This document shows, in pieces, positions 49,489 to 58,162 of a DNA stretch of 64,000 nucleotides. Source of the stretch: an uncultured Ruminococcus sp. (GTDB lineage: Bacteria > Bacillota_A > Clostridia > Oscillospirales > Ruminococcaceae); assembly GCA_900315975.1 (NCBI GenBank), contig ONBA01000009.1, positions 1-64,000 of the forward strand, given 5' to 3'. A model generated the notes under the pieces. That model searched no databases and had not been told where the DNA came from. It saw only the letters and a program-made list of their open reading frames with translations. Every line of letters begins with the position of its first letter. Position 1 is the stretch's first letter. A program made the position numbers and the translations under genes.

Positions 49489-51603
49489 ATGTTTGAGAAT
49501 TACAGAACCTTTGAAACCACTTATGCCGGCAGACCCCTTGTCGTAGAAACAGGCAAGACCTGCGGTCTTTCCAATGGCTCATGCTGGGTACGTTACGGCG
49601 AAACAGTCGTTATGGCTAACGTTACTGCAAGCGCTAAGCCCAGAGAGGGCGTTGACTTCTTCCCCCTCTCAGTTGACTACGAGGAAAGACTCTACTCCGT
49701 CGGCAAAATCCCCGGCAGCTTCACAAAGAGAGAAGGCAAGCCCACTGAAAAGGCTATCCTTACTTCACGCTGCGTTGACAGACCTATCCGTCCTCTCTTC
49801 CCAAAGGATATGAGAAATGACGTTTCAGTCGTTATGACTGTACTCGCTGTTGAGCCTGACAATTCACCTGAGATCGCTGGTATGATCGCAACTTCTATCG
49901 CTATCTCTATTTCTGATATTCCGTGGAACGGTCCTATCGCAGGTATCAACGTAGGTCTCGTTGACGGCGAGATCGTCCTCAACCCCACTCTTGAGCAGAG
50001 AGCTAAGACTGACCTCGTACTTACTGTTGCAGGTACTGCTGAGAAGATCGTTATGATCGAAGCCGGCGCTAATGAAGTTCCCGAGGACACAATGCTCAAC
50101 GCTATCCTCACAGGTCACGAAGAGATCAAGAAAATGGTCGCTTTCATCAGCGATATCCAGAAGCAGATCGGTAAGCCTAAGTTTGCTTTCGAGTCAATGG
50201 AAGTTGACCATGATATGTTCGACGCTATCGAAGCTTTCGCTTCTGACCGCGTAAAGGTAGCTCTCGATACTAACGACAAGAATGTCCGCGATGAGAGACT
50301 CGCTCCTATCATTGACGATATCCACGCTAAATTCGATGAACAGTACCCCGAGCAGATTGCTATGATCGACGAGTGCATATACAAGCTTCAGAAGAAGATC
50401 GTCCGCAACTGGCTCTACGAGGGCAAGCGTGTTGACGGCAGAGGCATCGACGAGATCCGTCCGCTTGCTGCTGAGGCTGGCGTCCTCCCTCGCGTACACG
50501 GTTCAGGTCTCTTCACAAGAGGTCAGACTCAGGTACTCACTATCGCAACTCTCGGTCCTGTAAGTGATGCTCAGCGCATCGACGGTCTCGACGAGGAAGA
50601 GACAAAGAGATATATGCACCAGTACAACTTCCCGAGCTACTCTGTAGGTGAAACAAAGCCCAGCAGAGGTCCCGGAAGACGTGAGATCGGTCACGGTGCT
50701 CTCGCTGAAAGAGCTCTCGCTCCTGTTATTCCGCCTGTTGAAGAATTCCCCTATGCTCTCAGACTCGTTTCCGAGGTCCTTTCTTCTAATGGTTCTACAT
50801 CGCAGGGTTCTATCTGCGGTTCTACACTCGCTCTCATGGACGCAGGTGTTCCGATCAAGGCTCCTGTAGCCGGTATTTCATGCGGTCTTATCACTAAGCC
50901 TGACAGCGACGAGTTCATGACTATGGTAGATATCCAGGGCCTCGAAGACTTCTTCGGCGACATGGACTTCAAGGTTGGCGGTACTCATAAGGGTATCACT
51001 GCTATCCAGGTGGATATCAAGGTCGACGGTCTTACTCCCGCTATCATCAAGGAAGCTTTCGAGAAGACAAGAAAGGCTCGTATCTACATCCTCGACGAGG
51101 TCATGCTCAAGGCTATTCCCGCTCCAAGAAAGGAAGTAAGCAAGTTTGCTCCTAAGATGTTCCAGACTAAGGTTCCTGTTGAGAAGATCCGCGAAGTTAT
51201 CGGTTCAGGCGGAAAGATTATCCAGAAAATCTCCGCTGACTGCGATGTAAAGATCGACATCAACGACGAGGGTAACGTATTCATCAGCGGTATCAACGGC
51301 GAGAACGCAAGAAAGGCTCTCCAGATCGTTGACACTATCGCAAACGGTCCTGAGGTCGGTGCTATCTACAGAGGTAAGGTAGTTCGTATCATGGACTTCG
51401 GTGCATTCGTTGAGATCGTTCCCGGTATGGACGGACTCGTTCACATCTCCAAGCTCGACAAGTCAAGAGTTGAAAAGGTTGAAGACATTGTTTCTCTCGG
51501 CGACGAGATAGTTGTTAAGGTAACTGAGATCGACCGTCAGGGTCGTATCAACCTCTCACGCAAGGACGCTCTCGCTGACATCGAAGCTAAGAAAAAAGGC
51601 TGA
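49489..51603 (+). CDS. pnp: Polynucleotide phosphorylase
   Basis: A 704-residue phosphorolytic 3'-5' exoribonuclease for RNA turnover. Order: two RNase PH-like domains (first with ETGKTCGLSNGSCWVRYG; second with VHGSGLFTRGQTQVLTIATLG and the catalytic block IQGLEDFFGDMDFKVGGT), an alpha-helical linker between them, a KH domain (IREVIGSGGKIIQKIS) and a C-terminal S1 domain (YRGKVVRIMDFGAFVEIVPG). AGGAGG precedes the ATG. It lies downstream of rpsO, separated by a terminator and a long hairpin, and ends in a strong terminator. Confidence 0.97.
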   Translation: MFENYRTFETTYAGRPLVVETGKTCGLSNGSCWVRYGETVVMANVTASAKPREGVDFFPLSVDYEERLYSVGKIPGSFTKREGKPTEKAILTSRCVDRPIRPLFPKDMRNDVSVVMTVLAVEPDNSPEIAGMIATSIAISISDIPWNGPIAGINVGLVDGEIVLNPTLEQRAKTDLVLTVAGTAEKIVMIEAGANEVPEDTMLNAILTGHEEIKKMVAFISDIQKQIGKPKFAFESMEVDHDMFDAIEAFASDRVKVALDTNDKNVRDERLAPIIDDIHAKFDEQYPEQIAMIDECIYKLQKKIVRNWLYEGKRVDGRGIDEIRPLAAEAGVLPRVHGSGLFTRGQTQVLTIATLGPVSDAQRIDGLDEEETKRYMHQYNFPSYSVGETKPSRGPGRREIGHGALAERALAPVIPPVEEFPYALRLVSEVLSSNGSTSQGSICGSTLALMDAGVPIKAPVAGISCGLITKPDSDEFMTMVDIQGLEDFFGDMDFKVGGTHKGITAIQVDIKVDGLTPAIIKEAFEKTRKARIYILDEVMLKAIPAPRKEVSKFAPKMFQTKVPVEKIREVIGSGGKIIQKISADCDVKIDINDEGNVFISGINGENARKALQIVDTIANGPEVGAIYRGKVVRIMDFGAFVEIVPGMDGLVHISKLDKSRVEKVEDIVSLGDEIVVKVTEIDRQGRINLSRKDALADIEAKKKG

Positions 51604-51617
51604 TTCTGAATAGTATC

Positions 51618-51646
51618 AAAGGCTGTCACAAATTGTGACAGCCTTT
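51618..51646 (+). terminator. pnp terminator
   Basis: 13-bp perfect stem AAAGGCTGTCACA with its complement around AAT, followed by TTTT. Confidence 0.85.
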
Positions 51647-51696
51647 TTTTGCATTAAATGAAATATTTCCCCATATTATTTACCGGAGGGGAAATT

Positions 51697-53241
51697 ATGA
51701 TTAAAAGTAAAATGATTCGTGATACCGTACTTCTGACACTTATGCAGCTCGCACTCGACTCTGCCGCTCTGCTGCTTAACGTTTTCATAAACCGTCACCT
51801 CGGAGCTTCTGCAATAGGTATTTTCTCGCTGATGGGGTCGTTTCTCGGATTCGCAGGAATTCTCTCAAACGGCAATGCATTTCTCTGCACAAGCCGTCTC
51901 GTTTCGGAGGAACTCGGCAAAAAATGCGGCGACCCGAACCGTGTACTCATACACGGTATCAAACTCTGCTTACTGCTAAGTGCGGTAACATCGACTGTTC
52001 TCTTGCTATTCGCACAGCCGCTGAGCAGTCGCTTTTTCAGTGGTGCAGAGGTCGCAGGTGCAATACGTCTCATGCCGGTCGCACTCGTCTGCGGTGCTGT
52101 TTCGTCGTGTCTGAAAGGCTACTTCAATGCCTGCCGCAAGGCTTCAGCTGCTGCCTGCGGAGACATTCTCGAATTCGCGGTAAAAGCATCGGTAACATTT
52201 GCTGCTGCATCTGCAACTGTTTCTCACAGTGAAGGGACAGTCTGCCGAATCATGACCTCTTCCATTATCGCAGGAAACACTGCCTCCCTCATTTTCATGC
52301 TTGTTCTATTCGCACGCTTTCACATGAAAAGTACCGGTAAGTGCTCTATTCGTTTCAGACAATACACAGCCGCTGCTCTGCCGATAATGGGCGGAAGTAT
52401 CCTGACATCAGCCCTTAGCAGTACAAACGACGCTCTTATCCCCATTTGCCTGCGTCAGTTCGGTGACTCTCATGAGCAGGCACTCAGCCTTTTCGGAATA
52501 TTCGAGGCAATTGTAATTCCTACCCTTTTCTTTCCGTCTGTTGCACTATGCTCGATGTCCGGCATGATAGTCAGCGAATCAGCAAGAGCTGCCGCAGCTC
52601 GCAATAGTGAACGTATAAGGAGTCTCACTACGCGGCTCATTGAGTACACGATGATTTACGCAGTATTTGCGTCAGCTGTACTCATACGCTTCGGCAGACC
52701 TCTCGGTCACACCCTCGGAGGCGGTGAACTCGCCGGCGGACTTATCTCAGCAATTGCTCCGGTAGTACCTTTCATTTACATGGAAATAGTTCTTGAATCC
52801 ATGATAAAAGGCATGGGTCAACAGAGTTTTTCTTCACTCAACTACCTCGCAGAATACGTGATACGCATTGCAGCGGTACTTATACTTGTACCTCGGTTCG
52901 GCTTTGTCGGGATTGCTGTATCGTACTACGCAAGCAATATATTCGGAAACATTTCTCGCTTTATCAAGGTCATACGTACATCGGGAATACAGTTCAGACC
53001 CTTTCGCATGATTATTTCACCGGTCGCATACGCTTTCATGACTATGGCTCTTACTGAGCTTTTATTCCGTCTGCTAAGTCTCTCAGGAGATTCCGCTGTA
53101 AAAATGGTTCTGTTCACTATTGTATGGCTCGCCGCCTACTGTGGTATAATATTGCCAATGAACATTTTAAAGCCACGCCGTACAGACAAGTCTATCACTA
53201 TTGTTGAATCTGCACAAATAAATATGTCAAAAGCATTATGA
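51697..53241 (+). CDS. MOP-superfamily polysaccharide/lipid flippase (SpoVB-like)
   Basis: A 514-residue membrane protein with about 14 helices, of the MOP superfamily (SpoVB/MurJ/Wzx branch). ATG 51697 is chosen because CGGAGGGG precedes it. Blocks LLNVFINRHLGASAIGIFSLMGS, LKGYFNACRKA and ESMIKGMGQQ are typical of the SpoVB group. These proteins flip lipid-linked oligosaccharides, including lipid II, across the membrane; the substrate here is unknown. Sporulation should not be inferred from the family name. The gene lies alone between pnp and the EF-G paralogue. Confidence 0.8.
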   Translation: MIKSKMIRDTVLLTLMQLALDSAALLLNVFINRHLGASAIGIFSLMGSFLGFAGILSNGNAFLCTSRLVSEELGKKCGDPNRVLIHGIKLCLLLSAVTSTVLLLFAQPLSSRFFSGAEVAGAIRLMPVALVCGAVSSCLKGYFNACRKASAAACGDILEFAVKASVTFAAASATVSHSEGTVCRIMTSSIIAGNTASLIFMLVLFARFHMKSTGKCSIRFRQYTAAALPIMGGSILTSALSSTNDALIPICLRQFGDSHEQALSLFGIFEAIVIPTLFFPSVALCSMSGMIVSESARAAAARNSERIRSLTTRLIEYTMIYAVFASAVLIRFGRPLGHTLGGGELAGGLISAIAPVVPFIYMEIVLESMIKGMGQQSFSSLNYLAEYVIRIAAVLILVPRFGFVGIAVSYYASNIFGNISRFIKVIRTSGIQFRPFRMIISPVAYAFMTMALTELLFRLLSLSGDSAVKMVLFTIVWLAAYCGIILPMNILKPRRTDKSITIVESAQINMSKAL

Positions 53242-53265
53242 AATGTAGAAACGATTGTAAAAGTA

Positions 53266-53294
53266 TTGCAATTTTTTAACATATGATATATAAT
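53266..53294 (+). promoter_or_regulatory. Promoter of the EF-G-like gene
   Basis: TTGCAA (53266-53271), 17-base spacer, TATAAT (53289-53294). Confidence 0.65.
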
Positions 53295-53364
53295 TATTCT
53301 TGTGGTTGTATATAAGTATTTTATTTCATATATAACTAATTCCAATACCGGAGGAGAAAACCTA

Positions 53365-55446
53365 ATGAAAAACTATGATGTATCCAAAATAAGAAATATC
53401 GCACTTGCCGGTCATAATGGCTCGGGCAAGACCTCCCTCGCTGAGGCTCTGCTTTACAAGGCAGGCGCTTCTGACCGTCTCGGAAAAACCTCTGACGGTA
53501 CTACCGTATGCGATTACGACCCCGAAGAGATAAAAAGAGTTATTTCTATCAGCACTTCTCTTGCTGCTTTTGATTATAACGATTACAAAATAAATCTTCT
53601 CGATACTCCCGGTCTGTTCGACTTTGCAGCTGAAATGGTAGAGGGTATCCGCGCGGCTGATACTGTCCTCATCACTGTTTCCGCAAAGTCAGGCGTTAAG
53701 GTCGGTGCGAGAAAGGCTTACGACGAAGCCGTTAAGCAGGGACGCTCAAAGATGTTCGTCGTTACTAAAATCGACGACAAAGACGCTAACTTCTTCAACG
53801 TCCTCACAGAGCTCAAAACCGTTTTCGGTCCTACAGTTTGCCCTGTCGTTGTTCCTGTTATCAGCGGCGGCGAGATAGTCTCCTACGTAAATCTCATCGA
53901 GATGAAGGCTTACAAATACGACGAAAAAGGTAACGCTGTCGAGACTGATATGCCTACTGCTGAAATCTCAGAGAAGTTTGAATACCGTATCGACGGTCTT
54001 GTTGCGGCAGTTTCTGAGGCGGTCGCTGAAACTTCCGATGAACTCATGGAAAAGTTCTTCGAGGGTGAACCCTTTACTCAGAAGGAACTCATTGATGGTA
54101 TTCATGACGGTATGAACCGCGGTATCATCACTCCTGTTGTGTGCACATCTGCTACTGAACTTGCAGGTATTGATATGCTTCTGAAGGAATTCGAGCTCCT
54201 CCTCCCCGCACCTAATGAAGTTTTCACAGCTGAAGCTTACAATCCTGCAAAGGAAATCGTCGAGGTCAAGTGCTCAGAAAGTGACCCTCTTGCTGCTTAT
54301 GTTTTCAAAACTGTTGCTGACCCATTCGTAGGAAAAATGTCATTTATCCGCGTAATATCGGGCGAACTCAAAGCTAACTCAGAAGTTGTTAATGCTAAAT
54401 CAGGCTCTACCGAAAAAATCGGTAAACTCTATACACTTCTTGGCAAAAAACAGTCTGATGCCGCTTCAGCTTCTGCCGGAGATATTGTAGTTGCTTCAAA
54501 GATAACCGCTAACACAGGTGATACCCTCACCGATTCTTCACGCATCGTTGAATTTGCACCTATGGAGTTCCCGCGTCCTTGCTACTCAATGGCAGTAAAG
54601 CCGAAGTCTCAGGGCGACGAAGCAAAGGTTTCTTCCGGTATGCAGCGTCTTACTGAGGAAGACCCCACTCTCACATACATTCAGGACGATAATACCAAAG
54701 AAATGATACTCAGCGGTCTCGGTGAACAGCATCTCGAAGTTGCTGCTGCTAAACTCAAAGGCAAATTCGGTGTAGAGATCAATCTCAGCGTTCCTAAGAT
54801 CGCTTACAAGGAAACTATCCGCAAAAAGGTCAAGGTCGAAGGCAAGCACAAGAAGCAGTCAGGCGGACACGGTCAGTACGGTCACGTATGGATCGAATTC
54901 GAGCCCTGCGTAAGCGACACTCTCGTTTTCGAGGAAAAAGTCTTCGGCGGTGCTGTTCCTAAGAACTACTTCCCCGCTGTACAGAAGGGTCTCGAAGAGT
55001 CTGTAAAGAAGGGTGTTCTCGCAGGCTGCCCTGTTGTAGGACTCAAGGCTATCCTCGTTGACGGCTCTTACCACCCTGTTGACTCGTCAGAAATGGCTTT
55101 CAAGACTGCCGCTTCTATCGCATATAAGGAAGGTCTCCGTCAGGCTGACCCCGTAATGCTCGAACCTATCGGCGAACTCAAAGTTACTGCTCCTGACGAC
55201 AATACCGGCGATATCATGGGCGAACTCAACAAGCGCCGCGGACGTGTACTCGGTATGGAACCCGTTTCTCACGGTGTGACTATGATAATCGCTGAGGTAC
55301 CCGTAAGAGAAATGCACGATTTCGCAATGTACCTCCGTCAGACTACACGTGGTATGGGAAGCTTTACATTCGACTTCCTCAGATACGAACAGCTTCCGGC
55401 TAACCTCCTCACTGAGGTTATTTCAGCTGTCGGCTCAGATGACTGA
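53365..55446 (+). CDS. EF-G-like translational GTPase (EF-G paralogue)
   Basis: A 693-residue translational GTPase with the five-domain EF-G architecture. The G1 motif is GHNGSGKTS rather than the AHIDAGKTT of canonical EF-G; G3 is DTPGLFDF; G4 is TKID in place of NKxD. These changes mark the EF-G2-like paralogue family common in Firmicutes and Actinobacteria, not the str-operon fusA. Domain IV (SGGHGQYGHVWIEFEP) and the C-terminal domain V (GRVLGMEPVSHGVTMI) are intact. GGAGG precedes the ATG. A role in translation or ribosome dynamics is likely but not specified. Confidence 0.85.
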   Translation: MKNYDVSKIRNIALAGHNGSGKTSLAEALLYKAGASDRLGKTSDGTTVCDYDPEEIKRVISISTSLAAFDYNDYKINLLDTPGLFDFAAEMVEGIRAADTVLITVSAKSGVKVGARKAYDEAVKQGRSKMFVVTKIDDKDANFFNVLTELKTVFGPTVCPVVVPVISGGEIVSYVNLIEMKAYKYDEKGNAVETDMPTAEISEKFEYRIDGLVAAVSEAVAETSDELMEKFFEGEPFTQKELIDGIHDGMNRGIITPVVCTSATELAGIDMLLKEFELLLPAPNEVFTAEAYNPAKEIVEVKCSESDPLAAYVFKTVADPFVGKMSFIRVISGELKANSEVVNAKSGSTEKIGKLYTLLGKKQSDAASASAGDIVVASKITANTGDTLTDSSRIVEFAPMEFPRPCYSMAVKPKSQGDEAKVSSGMQRLTEEDPTLTYIQDDNTKEMILSGLGEQHLEVAAAKLKGKFGVEINLSVPKIAYKETIRKKVKVEGKHKKQSGGHGQYGHVWIEFEPCVSDTLVFEEKVFGGAVPKNYFPAVQKGLEESVKKGVLAGCPVVGLKAILVDGSYHPVDSSEMAFKTAASIAYKEGLRQADPVMLEPIGELKVTAPDDNTGDIMGELNKRRGRVLGMEPVSHGVTMIIAEVPVREMHDFAMYLRQTTRGMGSFTFDFLRYEQLPANLLTEVISAVGSDD

Positions 55447-55472
55447 TAAAATATACAGAATCATATAATGAT

Positions 55473-55505
55473 AAAAGGCGAACCTGTTAAGCAGGTTCGC
55501 CTTTT
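55473..55505. terminator. Bidirectional terminator, EF-G-like gene / YhfC-like gene
   Basis: 14-bp perfect stem AAAAGGCGAACCTG with its complement around a TTAAG loop. The YhfC-like stop codon begins inside its T-run. Confidence 0.85.
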
Positions 55506-56143
55506 TATACGTCATAAACAGTCTTCCGATACACTCTGTACGCGGTGTAACAAGCTCCGGCAATAATCATGAGATGGAATACCTCCAACTCGATAAGTCC
55601 GATGTATTTCATGAAATATAAGCCGGAAACAAAGTCGATAAGTGTGTGAAAACCTACCGCAAGGTAAAGAAGTTTCCGGTCTGAGCGGAAATGAACAGCC
55701 GTAAACACCATTACCGACATCGCTATAGAAAATGCTATACCGGTTAAATCGCTAATACTTTCAATGATACTATCGGACAGTGTATTATCAATAAAATGTG
55801 AAATCAGTACCGCCTCAGCCACGCAGTGTCCTAAACCGTATGCACAGCAATCACGCCATTCGTCATATTTAGGGATAAGATACCTGAAAACCATGTATCG
55901 TCCGACTTCCTCAAAAATTCCCGATAATAAAGCTTCAAGCAGATAGTACAGAAACGGTATATGCTTTACCCCATCGTTGAGAATAATAAACCTCGCAGCT
56001 GAACGCGGCAAAGATATGAGAATCGCGTAAGAAAAAACTCCTACAATAAGAGGAAACCACCGCGCATCGTACTTTTTCCGCATGAGTATCCACGTTATTA
56101 TCGGTACACTGAATGACAGCGCAGTTATAAGCAACAACTGCAT
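55505..56143 (-). CDS. YhfC-family membrane protein (putative intramembrane protease)
   Basis: A 212-residue polytopic membrane protein (about six to seven helices). It matches the YhfC family, distantly related to PrsW/CPBP glutamic-type intramembrane proteases, with the acidic pair in SGIFEEVGRYMVFRYL (about residues 75-90), the later GLGHCVAEAVLISH and a third polar motif VGFHTLIDF. Proteolysis has not been shown for most members. Its start overlaps the HAD phosphatase stop by one base (TAATG), so it is the last gene of the G1PDH-like operon. Confidence 0.75.
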   Translation of the reverse strand: MQLLLITALSFSVPIITWILMRKKYDARWFPLIVGVFSYAILISLPRSAARFIILNDGVKHIPFLYYLLEALLSGIFEEVGRYMVFRYLIPKYDEWRDCCAYGLGHCVAEAVLISHFIDNTLSDSIIESISDLTGIAFSIAMSVMVFTAVHFRSDRKLLYLAVGFHTLIDFVSGLYFMKYIGLIELEVFHLMIIAGACYTAYRVYRKTVYDV

Positions 56144-56772
56144 TAAAGCTTTTCAAGAAGCTCAGGAAGGTCGCTGAACTGCGCAAGTTCCGGAACATCT
56201 GCATCTACCGTTCCGAAACCGTATGCGGCATGGATAAAGTCGAATCCAGCCTGAATAGTCGCATCGTAATCGCCCTGAATATCGCCGATATAGTACGCTT
56301 TTTCAATTCCGTTACGCTCGGCTATGAGTGCGATATTATCACCCTTGTTTTTGAGATTGTTACCGTAGCACTCGATATCCTCGAAATACTTTCCAAATCC
56401 GTAATACTCCAGAAATGCCTCAATATAACCACTCTGACAGTTGCTCACGATGAAAAGCGGATACTTCTCCTTCAGGCGGATAAGTGTCTTTTCGAGGTCT
56501 GGATAGAGTACTCCGCCATGTCCGCGGAGATAATCATTTTCATGCTCACCGCAGGCATCGAGTACCTGCATACGCTCCTGCTGAGGGATTTTTGCAAAAA
56601 GTATATCAGCTATCCTGTCCATAGTCAGTCCCATAACACCCATGATGTCCTTCTGAGTTACTACAATGTCGCCGTGACCGAGTTCGCGGAGCTTTTCAGA
56701 CCACGCTCCTGCCACTCCTTCTGATGAATCCCAGAGTGTACCGTCCATATCAAAAATAAGTCCTGTTTTCAT
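56143..56772 (-). CDS. HAD-superfamily phosphatase
   Basis: A 209-residue HAD hydrolase of the phosphoglycolate-phosphatase-like group. Motif I is FDMDGTLWDS (nucleophile Asp8 and acid Asp10), motif II is FIVSNCQ, motif III the lysine of NNLKNKGDN, motif IV YYIGDIQGDYDAT. A helical cap lies at about 20-85. It overlaps the G1PDH-like gene by 4 bases (ATGA) and the YhfC-like gene by 1 base. In this setting a glycerol-phosphate substrate is plausible but unproven. Confidence 0.85.
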   Translation of the reverse strand: MKTGLIFDMDGTLWDSSEGVAGAWSEKLRELGHGDIVVTQKDIMGVMGLTMDRIADILFAKIPQQERMQVLDACGEHENDYLRGHGGVLYPDLEKTLIRLKEKYPLFIVSNCQSGYIEAFLEYYGFGKYFEDIECYGNNLKNKGDNIALIAERNGIEKAYYIGDIQGDYDATIQAGFDFIHAAYGFGTVDADVPELAQFSDLPELLEKL

Positions 56773-57833
56773 ATTCCCTCCACCATTCTGCTGTAAATTT
56801 CATTAAGCTGTGCTGTATCATGTTTTATATCGTCAAGTATTGTTATTCTGCCTGTTCTGACTGTTCTCGCTTTCAGCCACATATCTGCGAACATCTCCTC
56901 ACTTATACCGTAAGACTGCGGATTTATGTCAACTCCATATGTTTGGAAAAACTTCAAAAGTCCTGAGATGTCCTGCCCCTGAAAAATGCACGCAGGTATA
57001 GTTCCGAGTGCGACTGCAAGTCCATGGGAGATTTTCACATCGGGATAAAACTCTTCAATTGCGTGTGCAAAAAGGTGCTCACTTCCACTGCACGGTCGGG
57101 ATGAACCGGCTATCTCCATAGCAAGCCCGCCCATTACCAGTGCACGCGACAGTATTCGTATGAATACACGGCTTTTCATGTTTTTCTCGTCACAATGGTA
57201 AACTGAGTCATATGCCATTCGGCTGAGTGCATAGGCAAAATCGTCCACCTGAGTTGAAGTTTTTGAAGCTGACAGTTTCCAGTCGTATAAAGCTGTATGT
57301 TTCGCGATAGTATCACCGATTCCGGAAAGAGTCTGTCCCTCGGGGGCATTTATTATCATGTTTGTATCTACTATTATTGCTGTCGGAATCTTGCAGGCAA
57401 ATGTCTTACGTGCCTTACCATAGGTCTCAAGCACTGAAAACGGTGATGCAAGCGAATCGTTACTTAGCGAAGTCGGCATACAGATATAGACAGCCTTGCT
57501 GATATGAGCCGCATATTTTGCAGTGTCAAGCACTCTTCCACCGCCTATGCCGATAATAACTTTTATGTCCTCGACACATACCTTTTTCGCAATGGTGACC
57601 GCTTCATCAAAACTCGCCCCACCCATTGCAAATATCTCAGCATTGCCGAAATCATGGCTGATATCCTCGATTTTTTCGCGGTATATACCAATGAGAAACT
57701 CCTCAGATATTATGATAGCCTTCTGTCCTATGATATCGGGAATGTACTTACGGACTATCTCGTCAGAATGAAAAAAAGCGTCCTCCTCGACCGTAAGGCA
57801 TATCGGGAGATTGAAACGTGTATGCTGATTCAT
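56769..57833 (-). CDS. sn-glycerol-1-phosphate dehydrogenase-like protein
   Basis: A 354-residue member of the iron-alcohol-dehydrogenase/dehydroquinate-synthase superfamily, closest to glycerol-1-phosphate dehydrogenases (EgsA/AraM). The NAD-binding GIGGGRVLDTAKYAA, the substrate segment MPTSLSNDSLASPFSV, IIVDTNMI, metal-ligand GSEHLFAHAIEEF and SHGLAVALGTI are present. G1PDH reduces dihydroxyacetone phosphate to sn-glycerol-1-phosphate, the archaeal-type lipid backbone; in Bacillus it feeds heptaprenylglyceryl phosphate. It heads an operon with a HAD phosphatase and a YhfC-like membrane protein. No PcrB/GGGP synthase gene is nearby. Glycerol dehydrogenase is the alternative. Confidence 0.8.
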   Translation of the reverse strand: MNQHTRFNLPICLTVEEDAFFHSDEIVRKYIPDIIGQKAIIISEEFLIGIYREKIEDISHDFGNAEIFAMGGASFDEAVTIAKKVCVEDIKVIIGIGGGRVLDTAKYAAHISKAVYICMPTSLSNDSLASPFSVLETYGKARKTFACKIPTAIIVDTNMIINAPEGQTLSGIGDTIAKHTALYDWKLSASKTSTQVDDFAYALSRMAYDSVYHCDEKNMKSRVFIRILSRALVMGGLAMEIAGSSRPCSGSEHLFAHAIEEFYPDVKISHGLAVALGTIPACIFQGQDISGLLKFFQTYGVDINPQSYGISEEMFADMWLKARTVRTGRITILDDIKHDTAQLNEIYSRMVEGI

Positions 57834-57916
57834 AACGCCACCTCTGCTTTCGTAGAATTTGTATTAATCACTGTTTGTTCAATAACCGACCGACGGCAGT
57901 TATACAGAACACATTT

Positions 57917-57945
57917 ATTATAACACATTTAACGGTGAATAGCAA
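57917..57945 (-). promoter_or_regulatory. Promoter of the G1PDH-like operon
   Basis: On the minus strand, TTGCTA (57940-57945), 17-base spacer, TATAAT (57917-57922). Confidence 0.65.
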
Positions 57946-58093
57946 CTAAAAACCGAATCTTCGTCTGAAAATGTAATACGTCATTAAAAAATACATATTA
58001 AAGTCATAGTAGAATAATCATCTTATCGTTTAATGTTGCACATTTTCTCAACCCGCACTTTAATCTCTCAAATAATTATTCAACCGTACCTTA

Positions 58094-58123
58094 TTGACTT
58101 TAAGCCATTTTTTATGCTAAACT
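58094..58123 (+). promoter_or_regulatory. Possible promoter of the GH26 gene
   Basis: TTGACT (58094-58099), 18-base spacer, TAAACT (58118-58123). Confidence 0.5.
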
Positions 58124-58162
58124 ATAAGAAGAATAAGCTCTTAATTTAAGGAGGCTATAATT

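Larger units (their letters stand above)
57834..58162. other. Divergent intergenic region (G1PDH-like / GH26)
   Basis: 329 AT-rich bases with promoters for both flanking genes and no gene between. GTTC (57877-57880) and ATAAC (57882-57886) match GTTAT (57899-57903) and GAAC (57907-57910) as an imperfect dyad in the dehydrogenase leader. Confidence 0.5.

Noticed and set aside
51697..53241. SpoVB-like flippase as evidence of sporulation
   Set aside because: The family is widespread in non-sporulating bacteria and no other sporulation gene is in the window.
53365..55446. EF-G-like gene considered as fusA or a tetracycline-resistance ribosomal protection gene
   Set aside because: The altered G1 motif (GHNGSGKT) and absence of rpsL/rpsG/tuf neighbours point to the EF-G2-like housekeeping paralogue; TetM-type features are not seen.
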